From Actinomycetes bacterium (GTDB lineage Bacteria; Actinomycetota; Acidimicrobiia; Acidimicrobiales; Bog-793), in assembly GCA_021821585.1 (NCBI GenBank), contig JAKACF010000132.1, positions 1 to 8,013 on the forward strand: DNA of 8,013 nt. Reading direction: 5' to 3'. The notes beneath the pieces are model-generated. The model saw only the letters and a list, made by a program, of their open reading frames with translations, had not been told where the DNA came from and did no database searches. Position numbers and translations under genes: made by a program. Positions 5,692 to 8,013 of this stretch are shown here, in pieces (the first letter of the stretch is position 1; each line of letters starts with the position of its first letter).

Positions 5692-5874
5692 TCACGCCGC
5701 CTTCGCACGGGGAACGTCGCCGTGGCCGCGGTCGGCAGTCCGAAGGCGGTCGGCTGCGGCCTGGGCGGCCGCACGGCGCTCCCGCTCGTCGCGGACCATC
5801 GTGACGAGGACCGGCACGACGGCGGCCGCCAGTGCGAGCAGCATGGCGGGGAGGATGACGAAGAACCACGTCAT
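5692..5874 (-). CDS. Small single-pass membrane protein, 60 aa, function unknown
   Basis: I do not recognise a family. Read on the minus strand from the ATG at 5874, the 60 residues begin MTWFFVILPAMLLALAAAVV. A hydrophobic helix spans about residues 3-27, followed by a strongly charged, probably helical tail (RDERERRAAAQAAADRLR) and a basic end. The positive-inside rule puts the tail in the cytoplasm. Nearly every codon ends in G or C, as in the surrounding genes, which supports real coding. AAAGGA (minus strand, 5892-5887) lies about 12 bases before the ATG, longer than ideal. The frame stays open upstream to an ATG at 5985, but that extension is Gly/Pro-rich and would put the membrane helix internally. 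It converges with the PLP-enzyme gene and diverges from the two-component genes, so it may be linked to that system. Confidence 0.62.
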   Translation of the reverse strand: MTWFFVILPAMLLALAAAVVPVLVTMVRDERERRAAAQAAADRLRTADRGHGDVPRAKAA

Positions 5875-5956
5875 GGCGTCCGGTTGTCCTTTCTCTGGGT
5901 GCCCGGGTTGGCACACAGACAGGATTCCGCCGGAGCCTCCGCCCGGTCTCGGCTGA

Positions 5957-6050
5957 GCCTTGGAACTCCCGCCGAGTCCGCCCATCCGGCCAGCCGAGGG
6001 AGCGCGTCCTTGGAGAACCCTCAGGGCGGCCTTGGTGCTCCCTCCGAGTC
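5957..6050. repeat. Spaced direct repeats in the divergent promoter region
   Basis: Two 22-base copies at 5957-5978 and 6029-6050 agree at 19 positions: GCCTTGG, two variable bases, CTCCC, one variable base, CCGAGTC. A partial third copy, CCTTGGAGAACCC, starts at 6008. CCTTGG therefore recurs at 5958, 6008 and 6030, the last two 22 bases (two helical turns) apart. An 8-bp inverted pair, GAGGGAGC (5995-6002) and GCTCCCTC (6037-6044), overlaps them. The location before an OmpR-type regulator gene suggests sites for autoregulation; this is an inference. Confidence 0.45.
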
Positions 6051-6069
6051 ACCCGGCCTCCCGCCGCCG

Positions 6070-6091
6070 CCGGCGCCGCCGCCGGTAGCGT
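6070..6091 (+). promoter_or_regulatory. Probable leaderless promoter of the response-regulator gene
   Basis: TAGCGT (6086-6091) fits the TAnnnT -10 pattern and ends 6 bases before the ATG at 6098, so transcription would start at or next to the A of the start codon. No ribosome-binding sequence precedes the ATG, consistent with a leaderless mRNA. Just upstream is a CCG-triplet run (6061-6085) that includes CCGGCG (6070-6075) and CGCCGG (6080-6085) as a 6-bp inverted repeat. No -35 is recognisable in it. Confidence 0.45.
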
Positions 6092-6097
6092 CGAGTT

Positions 6098-6856
6098 ATG
6101 CGGGACTCGGGCGGGGAGCAAGAGTCGGGTCGCAGCCCGCTCGTCTACGTGGTCGACGACGAGGAGCACATCACCGAGCTCGTCGCCATGGGCCTGTCCA
6201 TCAACGACATGAGACCGGTCCGCTTCGCCAGCGCCGCCGAGGCGCTGGCGGCCGTGGCGGAGACCCGACCCGACCTCGTCGTGCTCGACATCATGATGCC
6301 GGGCCTTGACGGCTACGAGTTCGTCCGCCGCCTCCGGCTGGCAGAGGGCGCAGGCCGCCGCATCCCGGTCATCTTCCTGACCGCCCTCGATGCCACGGCC
6401 GACAAGGTGAGCGGGCTCCGGCTCGGGGTCGACGACTACGTCACCAAGCCCTTCTCGATCGAGGAGCTCGTCGAGCGGGTGAAGGCCGTCCTGCGTCGCG
6501 CCCTCGGGACGACGCCGGGCGAGCACCGGCTCAGCTACGCCGACCTGGTCCTCGACGAGGACACCCGCGAGGTCTGGCGGGCGGGCCGCCTGATCGAGCT
6601 CACGCCCACCGAGTACAAGCTGCTGCACTACCTGCTCGCCAACGCCCGGCGCGTCCTCACCCGGGAGCAGATCCTCGAGCGGGTCTGGGAGTACACCTTC
6701 ACCTCCAACGCGAGCGTGCTCGAGACCTACATCAGCTACCTCCGCCAGAAGATCGACGCACAGGGGCCGAAGCTCATCCACACGGTCCGCGGCGTGGGCT
6801 ACAGCCTCCGCCTCCCCCGCCAGCAGGCCGAGGCGGCGCGAAGCGAGGAGCCGTGA
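6098..6856 (+). CDS. OmpR/PhoB-family two-component response regulator
   Basis: This 252-residue transcription factor has a phospho-acceptor receiver domain and a DNA-binding winged helix. The receiver (about 15-130) shows the acidic pair Asp20-Asp21 in VYVVDDEE, the phosphorylated Asp64 in VVLDIMMPGLDGYEF, Thr95 in PVIFLTA, and Lys117 in DDYVTKPFS. The C-terminal OmpR-type domain (about 150-245) includes IELTPTEYKLLHYLL, RVLTREQILERVW, the recognition-helix region SVLETYISYLRQKID, and the wing HTVRGVGYSLR. The N-terminus has about 14 residues before the receiver. The ATG at 6098 lacks a ribosome-binding sequence but sits where a leaderless start would be. The stop overlaps the GTG of the sensor kinase gene (GTGA), so the pair is translationally coupled. 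Overall pattern resembles actinobacterial MprA/TcrA-type regulators; target genes are unknown. Confidence 0.95.
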   Translation: MRDSGGEQESGRSPLVYVVDDEEHITELVAMGLSINDMRPVRFASAAEALAAVAETRPDLVVLDIMMPGLDGYEFVRRLRLAEGAGRRIPVIFLTALDATADKVSGLRLGVDDYVTKPFSIEELVERVKAVLRRALGTTPGEHRLSYADLVLDEDTREVWRAGRLIELTPTEYKLLHYLLANARRVLTREQILERVWEYTFTSNASVLETYISYLRQKIDAQGPKLIHTVRGVGYSLRLPRQQAEAARSEEP

Positions 6857-8013
6857 GCCTCCGGCTGCGGCTCTCGCTCAGCCTGGCGGCACTCCTCGTC
6901 GTCGGGCTGGCGGCCTTCGGCGCCGCCACCTACTCGTTCTACGCCCCGAGCCAGCTCTCGCAGCTCGACGCACAGCTGCGTTCCTCGGTCGAGCCCATCG
7001 CCGACCGCCTCGAGCAGCAGGCGAAGCTGGAGCCCGCCCCGAGCGGCCCGCTTCCTCCCCCGAGCGTCGTCCTCGCCCCCGGCTCCTATGCGGCGCTCGT
7101 CTCCCCGTCGGGTGCGGTGATGCGCTCGGACGAGATCGTCTTCGAGGCGGGAGGGCCGAGCCTGTCGGCTGCCCAGCTGCGCCCGCCGGCGGGCAAGGCG
7201 GAGCGCTTCTTCAGCACCGCCTCGGTGAAGGCGGGAGGGCCGACCTGGCGGGTCCTCGTCACGGCGGCCTCCGGGGTGCCGGGCTACGTCGTCGTCGTCG
7301 CCGAGCCGATGACCGGGCTCGACACCGCCCTGCACCGCCTCGTCCTCGTCGAGACGGTGGCGGCCGTCATCCTGCTCGCCCTGCTGCTCGCGGCGGCCTG
7401 GCTCATCCTCCGACGCGGCCTCCGGCCACTCGAGCGGATCGCCCACGACTCCCAGGCGATCGCGGCCGGTGACCTCTCCCACCGGGTGGAGGCGGACCGG
7501 GGGCCGACCGAGGTGATCGAGCTCGGCGTGGCGCTCAACACCATGCTGGCGGAGATCGAGCGGAGCTTCGCCGAGCGGGTCGAGGCCGAGGCCGGGCTCC
7601 GCCGGTTCCTGGCGGACGTCTCGCACGAGCTCCGCACGCCCCTCACCTCCATCCAGGGCTTCGCCGAGCTCCTGCGCCTCGGCCCGGGGGGCGGGGCGGC
7701 GACCGAGCCCGCCCTCGCCGCCCGCCGGATCGAGGCCGAGGCGGGGCGGATGAAGCGCCTCGTCGACGACCTGCTCCTGCTCGCCCGCCTCGACCAGCAG
7801 CCCCAGGCGGTGCGGGAGGAGGTGGAGCTCACCGTCGTGGCGGCCGACGCCTGCACGGCGGCCGCCGCCGTCGCCCCGGACCGGCGTATCTCCCTCGAGG
7901 CGCCGGAGCCGGTCGTCGTCCTCGGCGACGCCGGCCACCTTGGGCGGGCCGTGGCGAACCTGCTCACCAACGCCCTCCGCCACACGCCGCCGCGCTCGCC
8001 GATCGAGGTCTCG
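6853..8013 (+). CDS. HAMP-HisKA sensor histidine kinase (3' end outside window)
   Basis: This is the membrane sensor partner of the preceding regulator; 387 residues are visible and the frame is open at the window end. The GTG at 6853 overlaps the regulator's TGA. GAGGAG (6845-6850) lies only 2 bases before it, so initiation probably relies on coupling. Layout: first membrane helix at about 7-30; a roughly 130-residue extracytoplasmic domain, partly Pro-rich, with no ligand-binding fold I recognise; second membrane helix at about 163-186; HAMP at about 187-240 (LRPLERIAHDSQAIAAGDLS); H-box FLADVSHELRTPLTSIQGF with phospho-acceptor His258; then HATPase start with N-box N369-LLT-N373. The later ATP-lid G-boxes lie beyond the window. 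The overall form is that of EnvZ/PrrB-like transmembrane kinases. The signal is unknown. Confidence 0.93.
   Translation, partial: MSLRLRLSLSLAALLVVGLAAFGAATYSFYAPSQLSQLDAQLRSSVEPIADRLEQQAKLEPAPSGPLPPPSVVLAPGSYAALVSPSGAVMRSDEIVFEAGGPSLSAAQLRPPAGKAERFFSTASVKAGGPTWRVLVTAASGVPGYVVVVAEPMTGLDTALHRLVLVETVAAVILLALLLAAAWLILRRGLRPLERIAHDSQAIAAGDLSHRVEADRGPTEVIELGVALNTMLAEIERSFAERVEAEAGLRRFLADVSHELRTPLTSIQGFAELLRLGPGGGAATEPALAARRIEAEAGRMKRLVDDLLLLARLDQQPQAVREEVELTVVAADACTAAAAVAPDRRISLEAPEPVVVLGDAGHLGRAVANLLTNALRHTPPRSPIEVS

Noticed and set aside
5555..6781. Minus-strand 408-codon frame across the regulator gene
   Set aside because: Antisense to an unmistakable receiver and winged-helix protein; low-complexity translation.
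6799..7983. Minus-strand 394-codon frame opposite the sensor kinase gene
   Set aside because: The plus strand encodes HAMP, H-box and N-box motifs in one continuous frame; the antisense product is repetitive and charged.

Overview
The window is high-GC bacterial DNA. Codon third positions are almost all G or C, start signals are purine-rich or apparently leaderless, and -10-like hexamers are of the TAnnnT kind. The order rpsR - rplI - dnaB and the protein sequences fit an actinomycete (Actinomycetota, perhaps an Acidimicrobiia-like lineage). The phylum is an inference from gene order and style, not a proven placement.

Layout. (1) 1-711: the 3' end of rpsR (ribosomal protein bS18, with an unusually long low-complexity tail), whose stop overlaps the rplI start (ribosomal protein bL9). 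A strong GC-rich hairpin at 741-768 ends this unit. (2) 769-957: a regulatory stretch holding a perfect 12-bp palindrome and two imperfect direct repeats that carry four same-strand DnaA-box-like TCCACA motifs, directly in front of dnaB. (3) 958-2892: dnaB, the replicative helicase, interrupted in its C-terminal RecA domain by a 180-residue mini-intein that keeps the splicing residues but has no homing endonuclease. (4) 2893-3185: non-coding, with a terminator-like hairpin and a possibly structured segment. (5) 3186-5624: two same-strand genes, a DadA-like FAD-dependent D-amino acid oxidoreductase and a fold-type III PLP enzyme of the D-serine dehydratase / D-threonine aldolase family. They look like a small D-amino acid catabolic operon. 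A near-perfect stem-loop directly after the second stop codon probably terminates transcription in both directions. (6) 5692-5874, minus strand: a 60-residue predicted single-pass membrane protein. (7) 6098-8013: a two-component system, an OmpR/PhoB-type response regulator that is probably translated from a leaderless mRNA, and a HAMP/HisKA sensor kinase that runs off the window end. The gap between the small membrane gene and the regulator holds spaced direct repeats that could be the regulator's own sites.

How the parts may work together. The first half is housekeeping translation and replication. DnaB can act only after its intein splices out, because the intein splits a conserved helicase motif. 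The D-amino acid pair probably converts D-amino or D-hydroxyamino acids to keto acids or aldehydes. The two-component pair and the divergent small membrane protein form a separate module whose signal cannot be read from the sequence. The most noteworthy items are the endonuclease-less DnaB intein, the helically spaced DnaA-box-like repeats before dnaB, the S18 tail, and the small membrane gene with the repeat-bearing divergent promoter region.
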